Part shown: piece after piece, positions 8,470 to 14,643 of the stretch
How the letters are laid out: each line of letters opens with the position of its first letter
Numbering within the stretch: position 1 is the first letter of the stretch
Assembly: GCA_023142805.1 (NCBI GenBank)
Contig: JAGLIU010000136.1
Location: forward strand, 1 to 14,643
Direction: 5' to 3'
Source of the DNA: Candidatus Omnitrophota bacterium
Lineage (GTDB): Bacteria > Omnitrophota > Gorgyraeia > Tantalellales > Tantalellaceae
Length of the DNA stretch: 14,643 nucleotides
The notes under the pieces: model-generated
Told to the model about the DNA's origin: nothing
The model's input: the letters and a program-made list of their open reading frames with translations, nothing else
Database searches by the model: none
Position numbers and translations under genes: made by a program

Positions 8470-9471
8470 TTAAACATCCTCTTCATTCATTTCACCTTTA
8501 TCTAACATATCAAGAAATGTATCAGCGATCTCAGGATCCAGTTTTCTTCCTTTTTCACCCTTTATAATAGCCACAGCTTCATCAATAGAAAACCCTTTAC
8601 GGTAAGGCCTGTCCGCGATCAATGCTTCATATATATCCACTACACTTAATATCCGAGCCCCTACGGGAATCTCCTCACCCTGAAGTCCCCGAGGATATCC
8701 TGTTCCGTCATAATTTTCATGGTGATTCTCGATAATGGGCAGAATATCCTGCAAAAAATACATAAGCCCCACCATTTCAGACCCCCAATGCGGATGATTT
8801 TTTATCTGTTCATATTCGCCTTTATCCAGTTCTCCTTTTTTTAAAAGTACTTCTCTGTCTATGGCTAATTTGCCGAGATCATGAAGAAGCGCCGCTCTTT
8901 TTATTCTTTCCGTCCTTACTTTACTAATTTTCAGTTTTTTCGCTAATTTCACGGCAAAGATCATTACTCTCGCGGCATGAGATGCCGTTCCCGGTTCACT
9001 CACTCTTGAAGCTTCAAAAAGCCTATCTACTATAATCTCGTATTCTTCAACAAGTTTCGTTACAGGCAAAAAAGATCCTTCGGATCCGGACTCCTCACAC
9101 CCTTCTTTTCCTACCATCATATATACTGAACTTCTGTTTTTACTCAAGGGAACACCCATCCAGTTTACACATACTTCTTTGCCTTTACTCGTTATCATAG
9201 AAATATTGCATCTGCAAAGTGTCTTTTCTTTTTTCATAGCGGAAAACATCTCCCTAACTATTCTTCTTTTGGAGTGGGGTACAAAACTCTTGATCCATTT
9301 TTTTCCTATCACCTTTTCACTAGAAGCACTAAGACTTTTTAGATATTTTTTGTTAGCAAAAACAATATTTCCACGCAAATCAATAACCATAACAAACGCG
9401 TCAATAAATTGAAGTAGTTTTTCAAAGAACATTCTCCATAAAATCGTATATCTATAAGGACCTTCTATCAT
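8470..9471 (-). CDS. PAS domain HD-GYP protein, probable cyclic-di-GMP phosphodiesterase
   Basis: Residues about 15-120 look like a PAS sensor fold (FVMVIDLRGNIVFAN at 26-40). Residues about 145-330 form an HD-GYP domain with the metal-binding set intact: H165, H197-D198 with LGK (199-201), H226-P227, H250-H251, and the GYP loop in DGTGYP (255-260). HD-GYP enzymes hydrolyse cyclic-di-GMP to pGpG or GMP. No transmembrane or signal segment is evident, so it is probably cytosolic and senses an internal signal; the PAS ligand is unknown. The ATG at 9471 has AGGAGAGGA within about 15 nt upstream. It sits 20 nt after aroK and 9 nt before dprA, so it is co-transcribed with housekeeping genes rather than beside a diguanylate cyclase. 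Pilus or competence control is only a guess from dprA and pilD nearby. Confidence 0.9.
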   Translation of the reverse strand: MIEGPYRYTILWRMFFEKLLQFIDAFVMVIDLRGNIVFANKKYLKSLSASSEKVIGKKWIKSFVPHSKRRIVREMFSAMKKEKTLCRCNISMITSKGKEVCVNWMGVPLSKNRSSVYMMVGKEGCEESGSEGSFLPVTKLVEEYEIIVDRLFEASRVSEPGTASHAARVMIFAVKLAKKLKISKVRTERIKRAALLHDLGKLAIDREVLLKKGELDKGEYEQIKNHPHWGSEMVGLMYFLQDILPIIENHHENYDGTGYPRGLQGEEIPVGARILSVVDIYEALIADRPYRKGFSIDEAVAIIKGEKGRKLDPEIADTFLDMLDKGEMNEEDV

Positions 9472-9491
9472 ATGCGTATCCTCTCCTTTTT

Positions 9492-9995
9492 TTATTTAGC
9501 GATACTCTTTTTAATAGAAGCGATAACCACCGACACATCACCGCTTGTTGTATCTATGTTTACATCCGCTTTTTCATAAAATGGACGCCTATATTCTAAC
9601 ATTTCTTTTATTCTATCTTCCGGGTTTACTGTGTTAAGAAGCGGACGATGCCCATGTTTCTTTACTCTTTCGAATATCACCCTCGTTTCCGCCCATAAAC
9701 AAACTACAATTCCGGTTCTTTTTAAATCAATCATATTATTTTCATCCAGAACAACTCCTCCACCCGTATCTATAACACAATTATCTCGTTCACTAACCTC
9801 TTTAACCACATTTTTTTCAACCTTACGGAAAAATTCTTCTCCGCTATCTTTAAAAATATCGTTGATCGACCTGTTCTCTTTTTCTTCTATAAGATCATCC
9901 GTACTTATATACTCCATGCCCAGATCCTGAGCGAGAAACTTCGCGAGCATAGTCTTCCCCGTACCCATAAATCCCACTAAAACAATATTGCGCAT
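9492..9995 (-). CDS. aroK: Shikimate kinase
   Basis: Shikimate kinase makes shikimate 3-phosphate, the fifth step of the chorismate pathway. At 167 residues it has the usual length. The P-loop is GFMGTGKT (8-15), D33/D34 follow in STDDLIE, R57 lies in GEEFFRKVE, the GGG loop is at 78-80, the lid arginine R117 is in GHRPLL, and R136 is in YRRPFYEKA. These are the known ATP- and shikimate-binding positions. The ATG at 9995 has GGGGAT just upstream. It follows aroC after a 201-bp non-coding gap and starts the tight aroK to xerC block. AroK and AroL cannot be told apart here; AroK is the default name. Confidence 0.95.
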   Translation of the reverse strand: MRNIVLVGFMGTGKTMLAKFLAQDLGMEYISTDDLIEEKENRSINDIFKDSGEEFFRKVEKNVVKEVSERDNCVIDTGGGVVLDENNMIDLKRTGIVVCLWAETRVIFERVKKHGHRPLLNTVNPEDRIKEMLEYRRPFYEKADVNIDTTSGDVSVVIASIKKSIAK

Positions 9996-10007
9996 ATATC
10001 CCCAATA

Positions 10008-10063
10008 ATAAAATCTAAAAGTTAAGATAAAGGATCAAAATTAAAAATTCAAAAATAATTCAA
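10008..10063. repeat. AT-rich degenerate heptad repeat in the aroC-aroK spacer
   Basis: Reading the plus strand from 10008 in steps of seven gives ataaaat, ctaaaag, ttaagat, aaaggat, caaaatt, aaaaatt, caaaaat, aattcaa. The clearest units are the three at 10036-10056. The low complexity makes chance similarity possible. It lies just upstream of aroK and has no coding potential. Confidence 0.35.
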
Positions 10064-10096
10064 ATTTTTTTCACCTGCGGCTTACGCCAATATTTT

Positions 10097-10141
10097 AGAA
10101 TAGGTTCTGTATTCACCTCACTATCCCCTTGAACCTGTTCT
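10097..10141. other. Imperfect inverted repeat in the aroC-aroK spacer
   Basis: The arms agaataggttc (10097-10107) and gaacctgttct (10131-10141) are reverse complements at 10 of 11 positions, separated by 23 nt. They could form a hairpin in the aroC-aroK transcript. No T-run follows on the minus strand, so it does not look like an intrinsic terminator. Confidence 0.4.
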
Positions 10142-10196
10142 GAACACTCCCTCTTATTATTTTCTTCTTCAGCTTCAATTTTCTATTCGCTTCCCC

Positions 10197-11330
10197 CTAC
10201 ATACACTTCAACTGTTCCAAATACCCTTCATAATTCCGTCTTATTTCTTCGATTGAATCCCCTCCAAACTTTTCGAGAAAGGCCGCCGCTATCTCAATCG
10301 CTACAATAGCTTCAGCTACAACTCCACAAGCGGATACGGCTGTTACATCCGATCTTTCTGTCGCGGCGGACTCCACCTGTTTTGTTGTTATGTTTACAGA
10401 GGCAAGGGGTTCCGCTAAAGTAGATATAGGCTTCATAAAACCTTTTATCCTGACAAGACATCCATTTGTTACCCCGCCTTCTATACCTCCGGCATTATTT
10501 GATGTTCTAACAAACTTACGGCACTCTCTATTGTACTCAATAGGATCATGAACTTTTGATCCTTCTTTCGCGGCGGAATCTATCCCCTCACCTACGGATA
10601 CCGCTTTTACAGCCGGTATCGCTATCATTGCTCTTGAGATATTCCCATCTATCCTCTTGTCCCACTGGGTGTGATCACCTAACCCAACAGGAACACCCCT
10701 GACCAAAACTTCAAAACATCCACCCAAAGTATCGCCTTCATTTTTAGCCTGATCTATTTTCATACACATTTTTTTTTCCGCGGATTTATTCGCGCATCTT
10801 AACGGGGAGTTTTTCATATCCGAAAACTCCTTTATTTCCTCAAAAGAAAGAGTCTTTGTATCAGCTTCAATCCCGCCAAGCGCCGTAACATGACTGATCA
10901 CATCTATATCGAACCCTTTTAAAAAGATCTTGGCGACAGCACCAGCGGCTACTTTAGCTACAGTCTCACGCGCGCTGGCCCTTTCCAGAATATCCCTGGC
11001 GTCTAAAGTACCGTACTTCTGCATTCCCGCCAGATCCGCGTGTCCGGGCCTGGGATTTTTCACCTCCGGCAATTTATCTATTTTCCTGTCCTTATTTTCC
11101 ACCAATAGACCAATAGGACTGCCCAAAGTATAACCTTTCCTCACACCCGCTATAATTTGAACTTTGTCTTTTTCTATAGACATACGCCCACCTCGTCCAT
11201 AACCATGCATTCTTTTAGAAAGTTCGTTATTTATAAATAACTCATCGATCCGCATACCTAACGGCATTCCGTCAATAATAGCCATAAACCCTTTACCATG
11301 AGATTCTCCCGCGGTCATGTATCTTAACAT
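10197..11330 (-). CDS. aroC: Chorismate synthase
   Basis: Chorismate synthase converts 5-enolpyruvylshikimate 3-phosphate to chorismate with reduced FMN. The protein has 377 residues, normal for the family. Signatures are GESHG with H11 (8-12), the arginine- and glycine-rich HGYGRGGRM (42-50), RPGHADL (94-100), RASARET (117-123), NNAGGIEGG (278-286) and RSDVTAV (326-332). These positions bind FMN and the phosphate of the substrate. The ATG at 11330 has a strong AGGGGG about 6 nt upstream. The gene sits between the prepilin peptidase gene and aroK, 87 bp after the former. Whether it is bifunctional (own flavin reductase) or monofunctional cannot be judged by eye. Confidence 0.97.
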   Translation of the reverse strand: MLRYMTAGESHGKGFMAIIDGMPLGMRIDELFINNELSKRMHGYGRGGRMSIEKDKVQIIAGVRKGYTLGSPIGLLVENKDRKIDKLPEVKNPRPGHADLAGMQKYGTLDARDILERASARETVAKVAAGAVAKIFLKGFDIDVISHVTALGGIEADTKTLSFEEIKEFSDMKNSPLRCANKSAEKKMCMKIDQAKNEGDTLGGCFEVLVRGVPVGLGDHTQWDKRIDGNISRAMIAIPAVKAVSVGEGIDSAAKEGSKVHDPIEYNRECRKFVRTSNNAGGIEGGVTNGCLVRIKGFMKPISTLAEPLASVNITTKQVESAATERSDVTAVSACGVVAEAIVAIEIAAAFLEKFGGDSIEEIRRNYEGYLEQLKCM

Positions 11331-11367
11331 AATTCCCCCTTGTACCGGTTCGGAGTTACAACTTCGA

Positions 11368-11416
11368 TAACTCTATCCCGCAAACTCTGAACTCTGAACC
11401 ATAAACTCTAAACTGA
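11368..11416. repeat. Degenerate heptad tandem repeat between pilD and aroC
   Basis: Seven in-phase 7-nt units on the plus strand read taactct, atcccgc, aaactct, gaactct, gaaccat, aaactct, aaactga. Most fit the consensus (a/g)aactct. The array fills most of the 87-bp gap between the prepilin peptidase gene and aroC. Similar aaactct words occur at 3156 and 12251. Confidence 0.55.
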
Positions 11417-11417
11417 G

Positions 11418-12185
11418 TTAAAACCTAAATAAATATTTCAATATCCTGTCACCATACAAAAGACTGACAATAGCCGCCAAAGATAGATACGGCCCATACG
11501 CGATCATATCTTTTTTGAATTTTATTTTCATAACTATTCCAACAACGGAGCCTACCACAGGTGCCATAAAAAATGTCAGCAATACAGCTTTCCATCCTAT
11601 AAACGCGCCTATCATGGCCATTAACTTTACATCTCCACCACCTAACGCTTCTTTCTTAAAAATAAATTCGCCTAACACGCCCAGGAGAAACATACTTCCT
11701 CCTCCGACGAGTATTCCTAAAACAGAATTTGAGAACGACCACCAATAAGAACCCGAACCATCAAGCTTGAACGCGGTCATAAACACCATACCCGCGAATA
11801 TCCCGGGAATACTTATAACATCCGGAATTTCCTGATACTCAAGATCTATAAAAATAACAACTATCAGACTGCAAACAAAAGCCCAGTAAACAAAAAAATC
11901 AGGAGTCAAAAAATAGTATTTTAAAAGCCCTATGCCGCTGATCGCCGTTACAAGTTCCACTAAAAAATATCTAAACGCGATCGGTTTTTCGCAATTACGA
12001 CATTTTGCCCCCAATATTAAAAAACTCAACAAAGGAACATTATCATACCAGGCAATTGTCTTCTCACAAAAAGGACAGAAAGAACGCGGCATAACAACAG
12101 ATTTACCCAACGGTATTCTGTATATGCAAACATTCAGAAAACTCCCTATGATCGCGCCGAACACAAAAACTATGTAATATTCCAT
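11418..12185 (-). CDS. pilD: Prepilin leader peptidase / N-methyltransferase
   Basis: PilD-family enzymes are inner-membrane aspartic proteases that cut type IV prepilins and pseudopilins and methylate the new N-terminus. The 255-residue protein has about seven or eight hydrophobic segments. GSFLNVCIYRIP lies at 14-25. Two CxxC pairs, C37/C40 and C62/C65, form the cytoplasmic zinc site linked to the methyltransferase half. The catalytic aspartates are D114 (in IDLEYQEIPD) and D185 (in GGGD, 182-185). The ATG at 12185 has only a weak GGGG about 11 nt upstream. No pilin or secretion gene is in the window, so it may serve a type IV pilus or type II secretion system encoded elsewhere. A 355-bp gap separates it from aroE. 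Confidence 0.95.
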   Translation of the reverse strand: MEYYIVFVFGAIIGSFLNVCIYRIPLGKSVVMPRSFCPFCEKTIAWYDNVPLLSFLILGAKCRNCEKPIAFRYFLVELVTAISGIGLLKYYFLTPDFFVYWAFVCSLIVVIFIDLEYQEIPDVISIPGIFAGMVFMTAFKLDGSGSYWWSFSNSVLGILVGGGSMFLLGVLGEFIFKKEALGGGDVKLMAMIGAFIGWKAVLLTFFMAPVVGSVVGIVMKIKFKKDMIAYGPYLSLAAIVSLLYGDRILKYLFRF

Positions 12186-12220
12186 TTAGTCTACAACCCC
12201 CGCTCCAGAGACTCAACACG

Positions 12221-12279
12221 GTTAAAAAAGTTTAAAAGGCTGAATGTCTAAAACTCTATAACCCCTGTGAACGCGACAA
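12221..12279. repeat. Degenerate short repeats upstream of pilD
   Basis: The plus strand shows gttaaaaaa, gtttaaaag and gtctaaaac words, then aaactctata (12251-12260) and aacgcgacaa (12270-12279). The block aatgtctaaaactc (12243-12256) matches 3102-3115 at 13 of 14 positions. This is a second copy of the decayed repeat seen between waaA and lpxK. Confidence 0.4.
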
Positions 12280-12306
12280 ACCCATAATGGAGCGTTTGCT
12301 TACAAA

Positions 12307-12430
12307 TGTCATTCCGAGTAAACCGCGTGCCAACCTCAGAAAAACCGTAAGCGGAAAATCGAGAGATCTGAATTACTTAATGTCTCTCGACTCGTTCGTC
12401 GCTAACGTTCCTCTCTCGCTCGAAACGACA
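12307..12430. repeat. 124-bp palindromic intergenic element
   Basis: The outer ends tgtcattccgag (12307-12318) and ctcgaaacgaca (12419-12430) are reverse complements at 10 of 12 positions. In a minus-strand transcript the two mismatches become G-U pairs, so all 12 positions can pair. Inside lies a perfect 8-bp stem, tcgagaga (12359-12366) and tctctcga (12383-12390), with a 16-nt loop. There is no reading frame. From memory, intergenic palindromes with TGTCATTC(C)GAG ends are widespread in bacterial genomes, so it is probably a non-autonomous REP- or MITE-like repeat. Confidence 0.65.
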
Positions 12431-12484
12431 AAAGTAACCCGATATTCATCACTTGCTTGAAATTAACAAAAGTAAAATAATTTT

Positions 12485-12513
12485 ATTATATGTCCACCTT
12501 CATAGAGATCCAA
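12485..12513 (-). promoter_or_regulatory. Candidate sigma-70-type promoter upstream of pilD
   Basis: On the minus strand a perfect TATAAT (12485-12490) lies 17 nt downstream of TTGGAT (12508-12513), which matches TTGACA at 4 of 6 positions. Transcription would start near 12478 and run through the palindromic element into pilD, leaving a leader of about 290 nt. AT-rich DNA yields such matches by chance, so this is only a candidate. Confidence 0.35.
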
Positions 12514-12540
12514 AGATAAGCACCACAGACTCTACAAACC

Positions 12541-13440
12541 TTATTTTTCCGTCTCTTCCGATGTCGCTTTCCACATAATATCTCTCACTTCCGCGAAAGG
12601 TTTTCCCGTCCATATTTGAAACGCCAATGCCGCCTGGTTCACAAGCATACCCAAACCGTTAACGGCTACCAAACCCTTTTCTTTAGCGGCTTTGATAAGC
12701 GCCGTTTCTCGAGCATAGATCAAATCGCAAACTACCATCCCCTCTTTCAAACAATTCAAGGGTACAGCGGAACGATCATCTCCCTCTTTTGTTCCAAGAG
12801 GCGTCGCGTTAACAACAATATCACACGTTTTCATCACTTCTTGAATATCGTCAACATCAACCGCCGTGCATATCTCCTGATCAAGAATATTTTTACAGCT
12901 ATCTACCACCTCAGTTAGCCGTGTTTTATCCGCATCATATATGTTAACTTTCCGAAAACCTTTTTCTTTAAAAGTCAAAATGGCAAAAAACAGGGCAATA
13001 GCTCTACCCGCGCCTCCTGAACCAAAGATGAAAATATTTTTATCTTTAGCAAACGTTTCGGGATCACCGTTCACGACAGAAATTAATGAGTAGTAAAAAC
13101 CACGACTATCAGTGTTGTACCCCGTAAGCTTACCCTTTTCAATATTTACCGTGTTAATAGCTCCCAAAAAACTATCAGGTTCAGGCACTTCCCACCCGGA
13201 ATACGCCTTTAACTTATCGTAAATATCAATTTTATACGGCACCGTAACATTGAATCCGCTTATTTTCCCGGAGGATACTTCTTTTTGAAAAAAAACATTA
13301 ATATTGTCGGTGTCAAAAAGTTTATACTCGGCGTTTATATCAAAATGTTTAAACGCGGCATTGTGCATTCCGGGAGACAAAGAATAACTTATATTCTTCC
13401 CTAAAAGACCGTATAGCTGTTTTTTAGAAGTGTCAATCAT
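12541..13440 (-). CDS. aroE: Shikimate dehydrogenase, possibly NAD-preferring
   Basis: AroE reduces 3-dehydroshikimate to shikimate. Substrate-site residues are present: S20 and S22 in YSLSPGMHN, T66 and the catalytic K70 in NVTVPYK, N96 in GAINTV, D111 in NTDSRG, and Q275 in the C-terminal NQAALAFQ. The dinucleotide-binding loop is GSGGAGRA (140-147) and NATPLG lies at 211-216. After the second beta strand of the cofactor domain the usual NADP motif NRT is replaced by D169-A170-D171, an acidic pattern seen in NAD-using quinate/shikimate dehydrogenases. At 299 residues it is slightly longer than the usual 270-285. The ATG at 13440 is the only start possible after an in-frame stop, yet it has no clear ribosome binding site. 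The gene follows leuA by 73 bp. Confidence 0.94.
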   Translation of the reverse strand: MIDTSKKQLYGLLGKNISYSLSPGMHNAAFKHFDINAEYKLFDTDNINVFFQKEVSSGKISGFNVTVPYKIDIYDKLKAYSGWEVPEPDSFLGAINTVNIEKGKLTGYNTDSRGFYYSLISVVNGDPETFAKDKNIFIFGSGGAGRAIALFFAILTFKEKGFRKVNIYDADKTRLTEVVDSCKNILDQEICTAVDVDDIQEVMKTCDIVVNATPLGTKEGDDRSAVPLNCLKEGMVVCDLIYARETALIKAAKEKGLVAVNGLGMLVNQAALAFQIWTGKPFAEVRDIMWKATSEETEK

Positions 13441-13513
13441 AACAATTATTAGCGTTGATCCGGTTTCTTACGTTCTAACACCATGATCCTCAAAGCGCCA
13501 TAAACTTTTCGCT

Positions 13514-14643
13514 TTATTTCTTGAGTTTCTTCTGTCTTAACTCCAAACGATTGATCGCGTTTACATAGGCAAGTACACTTGCTTCTATAACGTCAGTACT
13601 GAACCCTCTGCCGATAACTATATCTTTTTTGAACGCTATCTTTACACTGGCTTCACCTAAAGCGTCTTTTCCGCTTGTAACGGCATTGACTTTATAAGTG
13701 ATCAGCTTGCCTTTAAGTTTTACGGCTTTATCTATGGTTTTAAAACACGCGTCAATCGGTCCGTCACCCGAAGCCGTAGCTTTGATTTTTTCTCCGTGTT
13801 TTTTTATAACCACAGTCGCTTCCGGCTTTACTGTTTTCCCGATCGCGACCTTAAAATCTAAGATCTTATATTCTTCAGGAATGGTCGCGAGTTCATCTTC
13901 AACTATTGTGGCCAAATCTTCGTCAAATATTTTTTTCTTTTTATCGGCTAAAAGTTTAAATCTGGTAAACGCCTGATCGAGCTCTTCTTTGGAAAGATCA
14001 TACCCGAGGATCTTTAATCTGGCACTAAACGCGTGTCTCCCGGAAAGCTTCCCCAAAACAATATTACTTCCCTTAAACCCTACATCCTGTGGGCGAATGA
14101 TCTCATACGTAACTCTTTTTTTAAGCACTCCATCCTGATGTATTCCCGATTCATGACTAAAAGCATTCTCTCCGATAATAGCTTTATTCGGCTGTACACA
14201 TATACCTGTAAGCTTACTGACCAGTTTAGAGGTCCTGTACAGATCTTTTGTGTTTATCCGCGTTGTCATATTTTTAAAAATATCTTCGCGCATTTTAAGC
14301 GCCATAACAAATTCCTCTAAAGCCGCGTTACCGGCTCTCTCCCCCAGACCGTTAATAGTACATTCAACTTGACGCGCTCCGTTAAGTACCGCGCTCAAAG
14401 AATTACTGACACCTAAGCCAAGATCATTATGACAATGCACGCTTATCACAGCTTTATCTATGTTTGAAACGGTATCTTTAAGAGTTTTTATGATCTGACC
14501 GAATTCCCGCGGCATAGCATACCCTACTGTATCGGGTATATTCACGGTTGTCGCGCCGGCCTTTATAACCGCCTCGACAACCATAGCTAAAAAATCCGGC
14601 TCTGTACGGGAAGCATCTTCGGGAGAAAACTCCACATCCCCAA
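13514..14643 (-). CDS. leuA: 2-isopropylmalate synthase, 5' part outside the window
   Basis: LeuA condenses acetyl-CoA with 2-oxoisovalerate, the first step of leucine synthesis. About 375 C-terminal residues are present; the start, with the RDGEQ part of the TIM barrel, lies beyond the window edge. Counting from the in-frame GTG at 14635, the metal-binding HCHND is at 67-71, GLGERAGNAALEE at 96-108, and HESGIHQDG at 161-169. Residues about 240-370 form the C-terminal leucine-binding regulatory domain, with GRGFSTDVIEAS at 342-353, so feedback inhibition by leucine is expected. The GTG at 14635 is an internal valine codon: the frame continues upstream through Gly-Asp, as in the family's conserved DVEFSPEDASR. 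The regulatory domain and GERAGN motif favour LeuA over homocitrate synthase; citramalate synthase is less likely but not excluded. Confidence 0.94.
   Translation of the reverse strand, partial: GDVEFSPEDASRTEPDFLAMVVEAVIKAGATTVNIPDTVGYAMPREFGQIIKTLKDTVSNIDKAVISVHCHNDLGLGVSNSLSAVLNGARQVECTINGLGERAGNAALEEFVMALKMREDIFKNMTTRINTKDLYRTSKLVSKLTGICVQPNKAIIGENAFSHESGIHQDGVLKKRVTYEIIRPQDVGFKGSNIVLGKLSGRHAFSARLKILGYDLSKEELDQAFTRFKLLADKKKKIFDEDLATIVEDELATIPEEYKILDFKVAIGKTVKPEATVVIKKHGEKIKATASGDGPIDACFKTIDKAVKLKGKLITYKVNAVTSGKDALGEASVKIAFKKDIVIGRGFSTDVIEASVLAYVNAINRLELRQKKLKK

Larger units (their letters stand above)
12186..12540. other. Non-coding gap between aroE and pilD
   Basis: The 355 bp have no convincing reading frame on either strand. 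From the aroE side they hold a candidate sigma-70-type promoter (12485-12513), a 124-bp palindromic element (12307-12430), and a stretch of short degenerate repeats (12221-12279) that resembles the waaA-lpxK spacer. This is the longest gap in the window and the likeliest site of a new transcription start. Confidence 0.6.

Noticed and set aside
10072..10095. Short GGCGTAAGCC stem as an intrinsic terminator after aroC.
   Set aside because: The stem is only three base pairs and is followed by A residues, not T, on the transcribed strand.
11368..11416. CRISPR array.
   Set aside because: Units are 7 nt with no spacers; no cas genes are present anywhere in the window.
14633..14635. GTG as a true leuA start.
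   Set aside because: It falls inside the conserved DVEFSPEDASR segment and the frame stays open to the window edge, so the gene is simply cut by the window.
1..14643. A new defence or biosynthetic system.
   Set aside because: Every gene falls in a known core family, all are on one strand, and no toxin, nuclease, transposase or unknown gene cluster is present.

Overview
The window is a stretch of ordinary chromosome from an AT-rich, Gram-negative-type bacterium. All twelve genes read on the minus strand, so transcription runs from high to low coordinates. Three consecutive steps of lipid A-Kdo2 synthesis (lpxK, waaA, a lipid A-type acyltransferase) show an outer membrane with LPS. The gene mix, the AT-rich spacers with degenerate short repeats and the acyltransferase-ELM1 fusion remind me of Omnitrophota or another little-studied diderm lineage. 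That placement is inference; no rRNA or other marker gene is present to fix it.

Layout in order of transcription: leuA (5' end outside the window), aroE, a 355-bp non-coding gap, prepilin peptidase (pilD), aroC, aroK, a PAS/HD-GYP protein, dprA, topA, xerC, waaA, lpxK, and a 661-residue acyltransferase fused to an ELM1-like domain. From aroK to xerC the spacings are 20, 9, 1 and 2 nt, so this block is almost certainly one transcript. dprA-topA-xerC is an order also known from Firmicutes. lpxK and the fusion gene overlap by 41 bp.

Functionally the window holds branched-chain and aromatic amino acid synthesis (leuA, aroE, aroC, aroK), pilin processing and DNA uptake or maintenance (pilD, dprA, topA, xerC), a probable cyclic-di-GMP phosphodiesterase, and lipid A-Kdo assembly (waaA, lpxK, acyltransferase). 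I see no tRNA, rRNA, CRISPR array, transposase, phage gene or defence system.

The points most worth a second look are the acyltransferase-ELM1 fusion, an aroE whose cofactor loop looks NAD-type rather than NADP-type, a 124-bp palindromic element between aroE and pilD, and families of short-period degenerate repeats that occupy several of the non-coding gaps. I do not see a convincing new multi-gene system.
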